Part shown: positions 22,288 to 33,372 of the stretch, one piece after another
Layout of the letters: the number at the start of each line of letters is the position of its first letter
Numbering within the stretch: position 1 is the first letter of the stretch
Source of the DNA: Dugong dugon
Lineage: Eukaryota > Chordata > Mammalia > Sirenia > Dugongidae
Direction: 5' to 3'
NCBI GenBank assembly: GCA_030035585.1
Contig: CM057465.1
Coordinates: forward strand, 4,377,501 to 4,441,500
DNA: 64,000 bases
Notes under the pieces: generated by a model
The model's input: the letters and a program-made list of their open reading frames with translations, nothing else
Databases searched by the model: none
What the model was told of the DNA's origin: nothing
Translations under genes and position numbers: made by a program

Positions 22288-23325
22288 CTGTTGTTGCTGT
22301 TAGCTGCCGGTCAGCTGGCCTCAACTCATGGCGGCGACCCCACACACAGTGGACTGAAACACTGCCCAGTCCCGATTTATCCTCATGGTTTTTCTTGGCT
22401 GACTTTCAGGAGTATATTGCCAGGCCTTTCTTCCTAGTCTGTCTTAGTCTGGAAGCTCCACTGAAACCTGTTTAGCATCATAGCTACGCGCAAACCTGCA
22501 CTGACAGATGGGTGGTAGCTGTGCATGAGGTGCACTGGCATCTGTAAAGATGCGGGGTGGGTATCTGACCTCCTCTAACTTCACAGGGGGGAAGGAGAAT
22601 CAAGATCAACAGTCCAAGGCTGATTCCTATGAGGTGGAGATCAGACACACCTCCTCTCTGCCATCTTTACCAATTCTGACACCAACCATCCCTCCTACAG
22701 ATTCGATAAGTCATTGCAATGTCCACACAGAACTCACAGACCACACTCAAGGTTATGGGGTTTATTAGCGAAGTAACAGGTTACAGTTCAGGCTCAGGAA
22801 CGCTCAGGATACAGTTCTTCCATCAGGACAGTCTCTCCCCAGCCATGCTTGCAGGCACACCTCTCCCTGGCCCTCGGCCTCTGCCCAAAGGCTCTCAGCT
22901 TTCTCTCTCCGTGGGCCAGGAAGCCCACCACGCCATCTCCTGCTGCTGGGTCTCTGCTGCCGGGTCTCGCAGCCTTCAGTGTTAACAGCTCTTTCTCTCT
23001 GTCTCCTGGGTCCAGGAGTTTCTCGGCACAGGGATCTCAGGTCCAAAGGAAGAGCCAGCTCCTGGCTGTTCTTCCTTGGTGGTGGTGGGATCTTCTCTCT
23101 CTCACCTCTGGGCTGGCTTGTTTCAAGCCCAGTGGGATGGCCAAGCTGACCAATCCATTTGGTGGACCACAATTACCCTATCACACAGCCCCGCCCAATC
23201 ACTTGGGTGGGAGTTGCAAGATCACGGCTAGAAAGGCCACATAAAAGTGACCCATCACACAGTGGAATTGAACTCAGGTCTCCCACACGGGAGGCAGGAA
23301 TTCCACTGCTGAACCATGAATGCCT
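22288..23325 (-). mobile_element. tRNA-Gly-headed SINE split by a solo LTR
   Basis: 22288-22542 holds the RTE-like tail and body. 23262-23325 holds the tRNA-Gly-like head ('ggaattgaactcaggtctcc', 'aattccactgctgaacca'). The two halves together have the order of the intact copy at 8662-9010, and the gap is filled by the LTR at 22543-23261. Confidence 0.82.
22543..23261 (-). mobile_element. Solo LTR, unassigned ERV (ERVL-like)
   Basis: Reversed, it starts 'tgtgtgatgggtcactttta' and ends 'ccccgcatctttaca', a TG...CA element of about 719 bp with a polyadenylation-like 'gctaataaaccccat' (plus-strand tttatt at 22761-22766) in its 3' part. It interrupts a SINE, which proves insertion. I could not see a clean target duplication. 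The family is not one I can name; the polyadenylation region is ERVL-like. Confidence 0.65.
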
Positions 23326-24180
23326 CACAGAAGGAATGCAGACACACCCAAAAGGCAGACCCAGGCCACTAGCCTTAGAAGCCTCTGTGGGCGACTGGGA
23401 GGCCATGTGACCGGGCTCCCAGGTGGTGAACCTTGTCCCAACCCCCACCCCCTGCTGGTGGGGCACAGCCCTGCCTAGTACTCCCAACCCAGCCCTCCAG
23501 ACTACAGCCCTGCCCACAACATGCCTCCATGGCTTCAGGGAGGCAGATGGGTCGGTGCCCCAGTCTGAGATTAGTGACCCACATCCTCCGTCCCCACACC
23601 CTGCCGCCCCCACTCCCTGCCAGCCCTGAAAGGAAATGGCCTCTTCCCCACAAGGAGCCACCAGAATTCCCCGTGGGTATTCAAGAAGCAACCGGGCCTG
23701 CTGCTAGGATGGGGGCCAGTACCTGCTCACCCTGCTTCCAGCCAAAGCCAGCCCCAGAGAGCACAGGGCCAGACCATGGAGTCCCTGCCAGGCCCTAGTC
23801 ACCCCATGGTGCCTGTTAGCCCACACCAGTGCTCTGGATATATACATGTCCCTTCCAGAATTGCAGGGCCCCCAGTACCCCTGCCAGAGCTGTGAGGGCC
23901 CCTCTACGGACCTGCCCTCCCAGCGGAAGGCCCAGCCTCCCCCTGCCTCTCAGGCCTGGCCACAGGACTTCACAGCCTTATTGCCCCACTGTCATCAGGA
24001 AGTCCAGAGGGCCTACTGCACACACATGCTGTGCTAGAGGGTCCCCCAGGTACCCACCCACAGCCCCGTCTGCCCCAGGTGGCCCCTGAGCATCGCCTCC
24101 AGTGTTCAGGTGGCCGCCTCTCCCCTCCTCACGGCCACAAAGAGCAGCCCCCAAGGGCAATCAGTGCAAATAATAATAGC
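23326..24180. other. GC-rich gene-free interval
   Basis: C-rich on the plus strand, with several stacked open frames of 60-170 residues on both strands that owe their length to base composition. One short candidate terminal exon at 23856-24037 is listed as a finding. No polyadenylation signal follows it closely. Confidence 0.4.
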
Positions 24181-24350
24181 TATTGTTATTGTTAGTTGCT
24201 GGAGCCAGTTCTGACTCAGGGCGGCCCCATGTGGTAAAGTAAAACTGCTCCATAAGGTTTTCAGGGCTGTGACCTTTCCCAAGCAGATCGCCCCAGGCCA
24301 ACCTTTTGGCTAGTAGTTGAGCCCTGGACCGTTTGTGCCACCCAGGGGCG
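24181..24350 (-). mobile_element. AfroSINE
   Basis: Minus-strand copy: RTE-type tail at left ('tgttattgttagttgctgga'), head at right ('gtttgtgccacccagggg'). Confidence 0.85.
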
Positions 24351-24364
24351 CAAGAGTAGTAGCA

Positions 24365-24592
24365 ACATCCACTATTTATTGGACTTTTATTTGGGGTTAA
24401 GAACCCTTGATTTTCTCATTTCACCCTCATAAAAACTAATGAGGCTGGGCACCAACGACCCCACTTTACAGATGAAGAAATGGGGGTTCAGAGAGGCCAA
24501 CCACTTACTAAAGTCCCAGACCGAGAACAGCGGCAGGGGCAGGGCCCACATCAGTCACGGCGCCCACTGAACCACACTGCCCCTCCACAGAG
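24365..24592 (-). repeat. MIR SINE remnant
   Basis: 'ttctcatttcaccctcataa', 'cactttacagatgaagaaat' and 'gggttcagagaggccaacca' in that order are the reverse complement of MIR. Confidence 0.82.
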
Positions 24593-25060
24593 CACACCAG
24601 GGCTAATGTCTACAACTGATATTAGAAATAGCAACGTCATGACCAGCTGAAAGATGTTTCTGGTTTAATTAAATTCTGGGATCCCACCAAATCCTGTGCT
24701 CCGTGATGCTGGGCTGACTCCCCCCAACACCCCCATGACTGGGGAAAGGAGACCCCACTCCACTTCAGGGCACAGACATGCCACAGACCATGTGACCGGG
24801 ACTGAGGGGGTGCCAGGTGCTGGGGGAGCCAGGGCAGACAGCACTTGATCCCTTCCGGGGAGCACACAGGACCCATCTGTCAATATCACAGGCAGTGTTA
24901 TGTCCAGCTCGGAGGGAGCTGCAAGAAGTCCAGGGGGTGACATCATAACACACCTGTCGGCTTTCATGTCAGGGCCCCTTCCCAGGGCCATGGGTGCAGA
25001 ACAGTGGGGGCCAGAGGGGTAGGGGCCAGCTGCAACTGCTTTTTGGAGGCTGAGTAAGCA
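24593..25060. other. Gene-free interval
   Basis: No recognised repeat or exon. Confidence 0.45.
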
Positions 25061-25575
25061 AATTATATAAGAAGTTTTTTAAATCAGCAGCATACTTTTT
25101 ATCCCAACAGAGCCACGTCTAAGAATTTACCCTGGAGAGGCAGTCATGGATTTGCATAAAAATGTATCTATAAGCCAGTCGGCTCAGCAATCTGTATAAA
25201 GTAAAACACGAGGAGTAATCTACATGGCACATCTGCAGGATGGACGACTCTGCGGCCACCAAAACTCGGGCTCTAGACAAATACCTGTGTGACATGAGGA
25301 GAGTCTGGAATACCTTCCAAAGTGAAAACTAAACTAGAATGGTCTGTGACTCAGGTTTCAACACAGATGTGGATTTTGTGCGTGTGCACAGCCATTTAAG
25401 GAAAAATACAACAGAAAGGATATTCGGCAAAATGTTAACAGTTGTCACTGGGTGTTGAAAATGCAGGTGGCTTTCTTTGCCTTTTGGCTGCTCATTGTAT
25501 TTTCCCGATATGGTTCAATGAGTCCGCATCTGTCTGCATCCAGAAAAACGAGTCTTTTGAGAAATTATTGTGATC
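25061..25575 (+). mobile_element. Old L1/HAL1-type 3' end
   Basis: 'aaaggatattcggcaaaatg' followed by 'ttaacagttgtcactgggtg' and 'cattgtattttcccgatatg' follows the common 3' end of old L1 relatives. Degraded. Confidence 0.6.
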
Positions 25576-25589
25576 TAGTTTAGGCAGCC

Positions 25590-25779
25590 ACCCCCCATCT
25601 GTCAATCTATCCTACTGTGCTGGCTTGCATGTTGCTGTGATGCTGGAAGCTGTGCCACCAGTACTTCAACTACCAGCAGGGTCACCCAGGGTGGACAGGT
25701 TTCAGTGGAGCTTCCAGACTAAGACAGATCAGGAAGAAAGGTCTGGTGACCTTCTTCTGAAAATTGGCCGTGAAATCCT
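25590..25779 (+). mobile_element. RTE 5' end, inverted relative to the RT part
   Basis: Outer 5' end of RTE ('ctgtcaatctatcctactgt' through 'cttccagactaagacag') on the plus strand, fused at about 25780 to RTE reverse-transcriptase sequence on the minus strand. Confidence 0.85.
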
Positions 25780-27367
25780 TGACAACTTCCATCTTTTCTC
25801 CGTTTATCAAGATGTTGTTTATTGGTCCAGTTGTGAGGATTTTTGTTTTCTTTTCATTGAGGTGTAATCCATCCTGATGGCTGTGGTCTCTGATCTTCAT
25901 CAGTAAGTGCTGCAAGTCCTCTTCACTTTCAGCAAGCAAGGTTGTGTCATCTGCATATCGCAGGTTGTTAATGAATCTTCCTCCAATCCTAATGCCTCTT
26001 TCTTCTTCATACAGTCCAGCTTCTAGGATTATTTGCTCAGCACACAGCTTGAATAGGTATGGGGAAAGGATACAACCCTGACACACACCTTTCCTGACTT
26101 TAAACCATGCAGTATCCCCTTGTTCTGTTCAAAGGACTGCTTCTCCATCTATGTACAGGTTCCTCATGAGCACAGTTAGGTGTTTTGAAATTCTCATTCT
26201 TTGCAGTGTTATCCATGATTTATTATGATCCACACAGTCAAATGCCTTTGCAGAGTCAATAAAACACAAGTAAGCAGCTTTCCGGTACTCTCTGCTTTCA
26301 GCCAAGACTTCTTCCTTCAATACCGTTGGTTCTTGATCATATGCTACTCCCTGAAATGGCTGAATGTCGACCAATTCTTTTTAGTATAATGACTCTGTAT
26401 ATTCCTTCGATCTTCTTCTGATGCTGACATCTGCAATGATAATCTCTCATTCCACATCCTCTTCTGAATCCTACTTGCGTTTCTGGAAGTTCTCTGTTGA
26501 TGTAAATGTTTTTGAATTATCTTCAGCAAAATTTTATTTGCATGTGATATTAATGATATTGTTCAATACTTTCTGCATTTTCTTAGATCACCTATCTTTG
26601 GAATGGGCATAAATATGGATCTCTTCCAGTCAGTTGGCCAGGTAGCTGCTCCAAATTTCTTGACATAGATGAGTGAGCACCTCCAGCATTGGGTCCGTTA
26701 GTTGAAACATCTCACCTGGTATTCCTTCAGTTCCTGGAGCCTTATTTTTTGCCAATGCCTTCAGTGCGACTTGGACTTCTTCCTTCAATACCGTTGGTTC
26801 TTGATCATATGCTACTCCCTGAAATGGTTGAATGTTGACCACTTCTTTTTGGTATAATGGTTCTGTGTGTTCCTTCCATCTTCTTTTGATGCTTCCTGCG
26901 TCATTTAATATTTTCCCTGTAGAATCCTTCAATGTTGCAACTCAAGGCTTGGATTTTTTTCTTCAGTTCTTTCAGCTTGAGAAATGTTGAGTGTAATCTT
27001 CCCTTTTGATCTTCTAACTCTAGGTCTTTGCACATGTCATTACAATACTTGACTTTGTCTACTCGAGCTGCGCTTGGAAATCTTCTGTTCAACTCGTTTA
27101 CTTCACCATTTCTTCCACTGGCTTTAGCTACTCTACCTTCAAGAGCAAGTTTCAGAGTCTCTTTGGACATACATTTTGGTCTTTTCTTTCTTTCCTGTCT
27201 TTTTAATGACCTTTTGCTTTCTTCATGTATGAAGTCCATGATGTCATCCCACACCTTGTCTGGTCTTCAGTCATTAGTGTTCAATGCCTCATATCCATTC
27301 TTGAGATGGTCTCTAAATGCAGGTGGGATATACTCAAGGTTGTGCTTTGGCTCTTGTGGACTTGGGA
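25780..27367 (-). pseudogene. RTE reverse transcriptase, rearranged
   Basis: Decayed pol of an RTE (Bov-B-type) LINE. Minus-strand order from 27367: endonuclease-RT linker (GMRH-like region to CKDLELEDQKG), the first RT motifs (KNKAPGTEGIPGEMF), then the palm. The catalytic box reads NLRYADDTTLLAESEEDL near 25930-25985, with the YADD motif intact, and ends at ILINGEKMEVVKDF by 25780. The 3' end of the element is absent. A 119-bp segment of the pre-RT region is repeated inside the palm (26306-26424 copies 26774-26892), breaking the domain. Frameshifts and stops make it non-functional. The family makes an endonuclease/RT polyprotein used for target-primed reverse transcription. Confidence 0.88.
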
Positions 27368-27731
27368 CTTGGGAGGCTTTAACGAACAGGAGTTTATCTT
27401 CTCATTGTCCAAACTCAAGGTGGCAGCTCTAGGAGAGGGCTTTCTTTCTCTGCTCTGAGGGAAGGTCTTTTTCTCCTTTCAACTTCTGTTCCTCCGTTCC
27501 TTGGCCATCTTCAAGTGGCATATATCTTCCCCTCCACTTGTGCTTTCTTATCTGTGCCTGATCTGCTCTTTTTATTTCTCAGAGATGATTGGCTTAAAAC
27601 ACACCCTACACTGATAAAGTCTCATTAACATAACAAAGAAAGTCCCATTCATAAATGAGATTACATCCACAGGCATAGAGGTTTAAGATTTACAACACAT
27701 ATTTTGTGAAGACACAGTTCAATCCATAACA
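27368..27731 (-). mobile_element. MaLR-type LTR, 3' end missing
   Basis: 'aggctttaacgaacaggagt' at the left and 'acagttcaatccataaca' at the right: the reversed LTR of the 13724 family. Its first ~40 bp on the plus-strand left are missing, where it meets RTE sequence. Confidence 0.82.
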
Positions 27732-27734
27732 AGG

Positions 27735-27830
27735 GCTATATGGGAATGCTCTATTTTCTGCACAATTTTTCTGTAAACCTAACTAAACTGCCTGAAAAAT
27801 AAAGTGTATTGTTAAAAAAAAAAAAAAAAG
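27735..27830 (+). mobile_element. L1 3' terminus with poly(A)
   Basis: 'tctattttctgcacaatttt', 'ctgtaaacctaactaaactg', then 'aataaagtgtattgtt' and a run of A: the standard terminus of an L1MA/MB-type element. Confidence 0.75.
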
Positions 27831-28470
27831 AAGAAGAGCTATTCCTTCAATGCCTGCTCTGTCCCAGAGGAGCTGCTGGGGGACCTGGGGCTTGGCGTGA
27901 AGCCACTCTGTGAGCCCTGGATGGTTTCCAGGACAACGCAAGGGGGGTTTATGGAAGCTGATGTTTCTGAGAATATGAGAAGCTGGGCACAAAGCACCTT
28001 CTCTCATCTCTAAGGTGACATGTGGCTGGATCCACAGATCACAAAATCAGTATTTGCATACACATTTTCACTGCATCTTTCCAGAGAATTCCCAGCCCTC
28101 CCCACTTCAAATTCTCCCACAATCCATCGTGGCAGACGACGAACCAGTAATTAACTTCCCAAACCTCCAGTGGGAACCAGTCTTCTTTGATTCTTGTCAA
28201 ATTCCTTTAATTATGAATTTGCAATTGGCCCTCTCATAAGCTCATCTGAGCTGTGAGCAGCCTGCCTTCTGCCATACTTGGTTTAAAAAAAAAAAAAAAA
28301 AGTTTAATGAGCCTTGGATTTCAGCAAAGAAATGAACTTCATAAAACAAACTTGTGCTCAGAAATTGGAGACATCATGAGGCCTGCCACCCTGAGAAGCG
28401 TGCCCTGGCCCCCAAGCTCATCTTGATGGTCCCTTCTCTGGGCCTCTAGAGAAGCTACCACCCATATCAG
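27831..28470. other. Gene-free interval
   Basis: No exon or recognised transposon. A run of 17-18 A near 28284-28301 may be the tail of an unrecognised retroposed piece. Confidence 0.45.
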
Positions 28471-28955
28471 TCATCACAGCTGCGGAGAACAGCAAAATGA
28501 CCCCCACAATCCACCCGTCTCTGTACACACAACCTTTGCAATGTGACTTGACAGCAACTCCCATCAAGAGTGGAGTCTACTCCCCCTCTTCAACAGGGAA
28601 AGGTCTTATAACTTGACTTAGCTAATAGAATTCAGCTAAGTGAGATCAACCAGTTGACCAGTTCTGAACCTGGTCCTCAAGGGGACTTGTGAGTTCCACT
28701 TGCTCTCTGAACTTTGCCCAGGCTAGTCTGCTGGGGGATGAGAGACAATGTGGAGTGGGAACAAGCTGTCCCAAACAGTCATACCTCAGCTGACCCATCC
28801 ACTGACCACTTAAGCATGAGCAGCCCAGCCAAGACCAGCCCAGCCTGGCCAGATCAGCCAAGCAGACCCGTGACCCAGAGAAATAGTAAATTATTATTGT
28901 TTTCATCTATTAAATTTGAGTGTACTTTGTTATACACCAGTAGCTAACTGATAGA
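28471..28955 (+). mobile_element. MLT1 LTR (C/D-like)
   Basis: Landmarks in order: 'caatgtgacttgacagcaac', 'catcaagagtggagtctact', 'tagtctgctgggggatgaga', repeated 'agcccagcc', then 'agctaactgatagag'. Old and undivided. Confidence 0.82.
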
Positions 28956-28959
28956 GAAA

Positions 28960-29040
28960 ACACAGCCTCAGTTTCCTCATCTGTGAAATGGAGATGAAGA
29001 CACTCATCCCAGACCCCAGGACAATCATCAAGTCCTTTCT
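28960..29040 (+). repeat. MIR core fragment
   Basis: 'cctcagtttcctcatctgtg' then 'aaatggagatgaagacactc' is the MIR core. Confidence 0.75.
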
Positions 29041-29209
29041 GCTTAGCCACTTAAACCTCTCCTGAGCCAGTCCTGAGGGCACTGCTCTCCATCGTTGGCT
29101 TCTCTCACCTCCCTCTGCTCTGAGGGGCCACCGGGAGGAGCTCGCCAAATCGCACACACACACACAACCAAGTTACTCTAGAGGTTCCTTGGGGCCCGTG
29201 GAGCAGGTC

Positions 29210-29505
29210 TTGCTTCTTACACAGGACATCGGACCCTTCATTGTATGGCTCCACCCTCTATTTTGGAGTGCATCTCTCACACCACCCTACCCCACGTGAC
29301 ATCAGAGCTACTCTTGGTCTCCTAAACTAACTACCCCTTTTCTTACTCCATGTCCTTCACACACGCTGTTCCCTCTGTTTGGAACAGACTCCTGCCAACC
29401 CTGCCAGCTCCTGATGAACTCCCCCTCCGTCTTCAAGAGTGAGCCCAAGAGCCCCTCAGTGCCACCTTCTTGATCATGATCATCCAGGCCCGCCACTGCA
29501 CTCCC
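29210..29505 (+). mobile_element. L2 LINE 3' region
   Basis: 'cacacgctgttccctctgtt', 'tggaacagactcctgccaac' and 'cttcaagagtgagcccaaga' match the L2 3' end in order. Confidence 0.75.
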
Positions 29506-29507
29506 AG

Positions 29508-30091
29508 AATCATGTCTCCCAAAAATGTGTGTTGGATCCTGACTCCTATACCTGTGAATGCAATACTATTTAGAAATAAGGTTTTCTTTGTTATGTTAAT
29601 GAGGACAAATCCAAGTACCAAAAACCAAACCCATTGCCAGTGAGCCAATTCCAACTCATGGAGACCCTATAGGATAGAGTAGAACTGCCCCACAGGGTTT
29701 CTAAGGAGAGGCTGGTGGATTCCGACAGCCGATATTTTGGTTAGCAGCAGTAGCACCTAACCACTATGCCATCACTTCTCCATATCCAAGTAGGCTGGGT
29801 TCTAAACCTGATTAATAACTTCTGAGTTATAAAAAGAGCAAATTAGACACAGATGCAAGCAAGGACAAATGGAGAAAAGATAGATGCCGTGTGGAAATCA
29901 CTAAGGAACCCAGAAACGCTGGGAGTACAGAGTTGAGAAAAGTATCTTGCCCAACACAGAGACAGCCTTCCCCAGAGTCAGTGCCCAGAATTCAGACTTC
30001 TAGACTCCTGAACTGTGAGAAAATAAATTTCTGTTCATTAAAGCCACCACTTCTGGTATTTCTGTTACAGCAGCACTAGAGAACTAAGACA
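29508..30091 (+). mobile_element. MaLR-type LTR with nested AfroSINE
   Basis: Starts with a decayed 'aatcatgtctcccaaaaatg', carries 'gtgagaaaataaatttctgt', and ends 'cactagagaactaagaca'. An AfroSINE in opposite orientation is inserted at 29618-29783. Confidence 0.85.
29618..29783 (-). mobile_element. AfroSINE inserted in LTR
   Basis: Minus-strand copy with a 9-bp perfect target duplication, atccaagta at 29609-29617 and 29784-29792. The head is shortened. Confidence 0.92.
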
Positions 30092-30104
30092 ACAGGTAAA
30101 CCTC

Positions 30105-30290
30105 CAAGCTGGAGCCTGCCTCTGCCACTGACCAGAGGTGACCCTAGGTGAACTTAGGCCTGTTCCCTAATGTCTTTGAGCCTCAGTTTCTCCACCTGTA
30201 AAGGGGATGTAATTGTAGAACCTCTCACAGCATGGTCACTAGAGTGAGATCGCCCATGCCAAGAACAGAGCTGGTACAGAGAAGCATAAT
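30105..30290 (+). repeat. MIR SINE remnant
   Basis: 'gcctgcctctgccactgacc', 'gagcctcagtttctccacct' and 'gtaaaggggatgtaattgta' in MIR order. Confidence 0.82.
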
Positions 30291-30329
30291 GGAACACCAG
30301 AAATTTTTGCGAGAGGGGGCTGCACTCTC

Positions 30330-30550
30330 GGAGTCCGTGGGTGGCACAAATGGTCATGTGCTCTGCTGCTAACCAAAAGGTTGGCAGTTCCAACCCACGC
30401 AGAGACAGCTCAAAAGAAAAGGCTGGTGATCTACTTCTGAAAAAATCAACTATTTAAAACTCTGTGAGCACAGTTCTACTCTGACACGCATGGAGTCACC
30501 ATGAGTCAGAGTTGACTTGATGGCAGCTGGCTTGATTTTTTTGGTTTTGG
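30330..30550 (+). mobile_element. AfroSINE (long-body form)
   Basis: Head 'ggagtccgtgggtggcacaa', then 'ggtgatctacttctgaaaaa', a block shared with the RTE 5' region, then tail 'accatgagtcagagttgact'. Confidence 0.9.
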
Positions 30551-30569
30551 TCAGAGCTAATATCTCCAG

Positions 30570-30740
30570 GGAGCCCCGGTGGTGCAGTGGTTAACAGCTC
30601 GGCTGCTAACCCAAAGGATCAGCAGTTCGAATCCACCAAACACTCCTTGGAAACCCTATGGGGCATCTCTGCTCTGTCCTATAGGGTCTCTATGAGTCAG
30701 GTTTGACTCAATGGCAACAGGTTTGGTTTGGTTTTGGTTT
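30570..30740 (+). mobile_element. AfroSINE (short form)
   Basis: Head 'ggagccccggtggtgcagtg', B box 'cagttcgaatccacc', then straight to the tail, ending in (ggttt)n-like sequence. Near-perfect flanks 'aatatctccag' and 'aacatccccag'. It sits 20 bp after the long-body copy. Confidence 0.92.
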
Positions 30741-31589
30741 AACATCCCCAGAGCCTCCCATCCCTGTTGGTCTCCTCTGGGCCTGAATCCTAGTTGGGTT
30801 AGGGGTCTTTCAGAAAACCACCAGTTTCTAAATTTGGGACACAAAAGAATCAGGGTCCACGGCTAGGCTTCTGACCCCAGGACTGGACCTGGGGTGTGTC
30901 TTGGCAATCACCTACTCTGTCAAGTCAAACCTTTGCACCCATATATCTGGAGCCATATGGACGCTGCCACCCAGCAGCATCCCTGCACTGTAATTAGTCC
31001 GTGGCCTGCAATATCTGCCTTTTGAAATTCATCCTGAACCCTTGCAACCCTCTGGGCTTCATTTCAAATGCCCGTGCTCTTTCTTCTCTGAGCACCGTCA
31101 TTAATTCTCATGCCAGGGCTGGGGAGTGCTACGTGCCCACCTTCCCTCCCCCAGACGTCTCAGCTTCAGCCCTGCAAATTGATTGGTGCCTCTTCTTCCC
31201 TGGCATTTGCACAACGGGAGACTTCTATGTGGTTGCAACTAGCCGCTTTCTCCTTTCCCTTCAATTTGCAGAAAGTGTCAGCTCCCCAACGAAGGAAGGT
31301 GAAGGGGAGATTAACTGGCAAAGCTGACCAAGGGCCGCTCTGCCCCTAAAGTGGGTGAGAGGCTGTGGAGAAGTCACAGTTTAATTGGTTACATGTGACC
31401 CTTTCCTCTTTTTTTTTAATTTAATTCTAACTTTTAACATTTGGAGCTGCATCAGTATTAATTATTGCTGCCTTTTTCTGAGTCACCTCTCACCCAAGAA
31501 AGGGCATGTCCATTTCTCAAAGGTAGGCAGAAGGAGATGCAGAGTGCCATGGCTGAACAAGGTCTTGGAGATTCCATAAGCCTCCAAGC
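30741..31589. other. Repeat-poor, gene-free interval
   Basis: No recognised repeat. A 108-residue open frame at 31001-31327 shows no domain and no splice context. A gtaattag homeodomain-type site lies at 30990-30997, but a single site carries little weight. Confidence 0.45.
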
Positions 31590-31730
31590 CCAGCCCTCAC
31601 CCCCTGCAGTGGGGAAACTGAGGCACAGCGATTTGGTCAGGAGCTCACAGCCTCCGAACAGGACTAGGGTCCAGGACTCTGATTATAGCCAGGTCCTCTC
31701 TCTACTGCCCTACACACTCATCTTGTCTCC
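31590..31730 (-). repeat. MIR SINE remnant
   Basis: 'cagtggggaaactgaggcac' followed by 'gattatagccaggtcctctc' is reversed MIR. Confidence 0.72.
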
Positions 31731-31765
31731 TGTCTGCATTTCAAAGAGAAAAAGAAAGAACAAAA

Positions 31766-33372
31766 GAAAGCAGATTGGACTTCCAGGCAACATGACACTA
31801 TAGACAGAAGCACCAAGCCGTCCCTCCACAGCAAAGATCTGAAAAACCAAGCCAAACAGAGAAAACAGCAATCCTGAAACCCTAAAACATCAAATGAAGA
31901 AGTAAAGAATTCAGCTAAGCACTGAACAGAATAATAAACTGACAGAGAACAGACAGTGAAGAGAGATACCTGCAGAGGTCCCCTATCAGCTAACATAGCA
32001 CAGACTTGCTTTCTTGGACTCCTATTGGAGATCGGTGAACAGAGGGTATGGGAAAGAAGCTTCACAGAGTTTCCAGCAGGAGGCAGAGCAACTGGCAACC
32101 AGGGATATACACTTTCCCACCTCCCACCCTTCTTCACCCCCACTCGGCATCCTCTGCTTCCTGCAGCCACAGTCTCTTAGCCAGGAAGCACCAGCTTCAC
32201 CCCAGTGCTGCTTGGATTCCACCTGCCCTCATTGGCTGGCTCCCTGAGTGCCATTTGTTGGCTGCTGGTGTTGCTTTTTTCCACTCCTTTTGATTTCTTC
32301 CAAACCTTTCACCACCTCCCCCTCCTTTATCTCAAGTACCTGGCTCCGTGCGCCATCTTTGTTTCTTCCTGAAAGGCTGTGAAACACCACTCGAAGGTGA
32401 AACTGCTTCCTGGCCCATGCTGCCATGCTGGTGAGATCCAGGGCTTTTTTTGTTTGTTATGAATTGTTTGTGTGTTTATTTTTTCTTTTCTCTAATTGGG
32501 AGCCCATTCTAGCCGGGCAGTACTGCACGGCTTAGGACCTACCCCCTCAGTTTGCGCAGATGCACAGAGGGATCCCTGAGGGCATTTCTTTTTTCTTGTT
32601 TTTTTTTTTTTTCCTGTTTTTTTGAGGGGGGGGTTTCTTGTTCTTTCTTTTTCTGTTTGTTTTCTTTTCTTTTGTCTCTTTTTCCCTTTTTGTCTTTCTT
32701 CATTACTCAGTTTGTCATCTCTCTATACTTACCTTCTCTTCCTGTCTCCTAAATACCTGGCACTGAGTGACACCTCTAACCCTTCTAGCCAGGCTGTACT
32801 TCACGGCCTGGGAGCAACTTCCCCAGACCTCACAGTCACACCCGTGGGATCCCTGGGGGCTTTGCTTTTCTTTTGAATGTTTATTTATTCATTTTTTTCT
32901 TTTTTCTCTTCTCCTTCGCTTTTTTGTTTTTCTCCATTTCTCTATCTCTCACCTCTCCACTCCATTGGTAAGCTCCTTGCACTGTTTTTTGTTTGTATGT
33001 TTTCAGCTGCTGTTCCTCTCCTCTCTCTCCTCTTTCCCATGCCTATCTTAGCTCCACACATCATAATCACTCCCCTCCATCCTGCCTACCTAAACCAGGC
33101 ACTGAACATCACACCTCCAAGCAGCAAAGGCACAGCCTACTGGAACCTGCCCTGCACGGATTCTGGCCCGCCCTGTTGGCCATAGTGTGTGCCACAAACA
33201 ATCCTTCTCAGCAACTCCTCTTCAGCTAGACCTGCACTGCTGTACCATATCTCAGCGACTGACCCTCCCAATTGGAGAAGGAGGTGAAAAGTATCGTGCC
33301 CACAGACAAGCAAACAACAAAGAGCACACTGCCTGCCTGCTCAGACGTAGCCAAATAAAACAAAAAAGCAGG
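31766..33372 (+). promoter_or_regulatory. L1 5'UTR with repeated units and pyrimidine tracts
   Basis: The 1.6 kb upstream of ORF1. A T/C-rich strand runs through 32430-32760 and 32870-33050. Unit-like blocks recur: 'tctagccgggcagtactgca' at about 32508, 'tctagccaggctgtacttca' at about 32785, and a weaker 'gaacctgccctgcacggat' near 33143. Each of the first two is followed by 'gggatccctg.gggc' and a T-rich stretch. L1 5'UTRs act as internal promoters in other mammals; activity here is not shown. Confidence 0.7.

Noticed and set aside
22804..23691. Frames of 122-172 residues on the minus strand
   Set aside because: They cross the LTR edge and GC-rich DNA and have no domain.
31001..31327. 108-residue frame as a small gene
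   Set aside because: No recognisable domain, signal peptide or splice context; length is within chance for the region.
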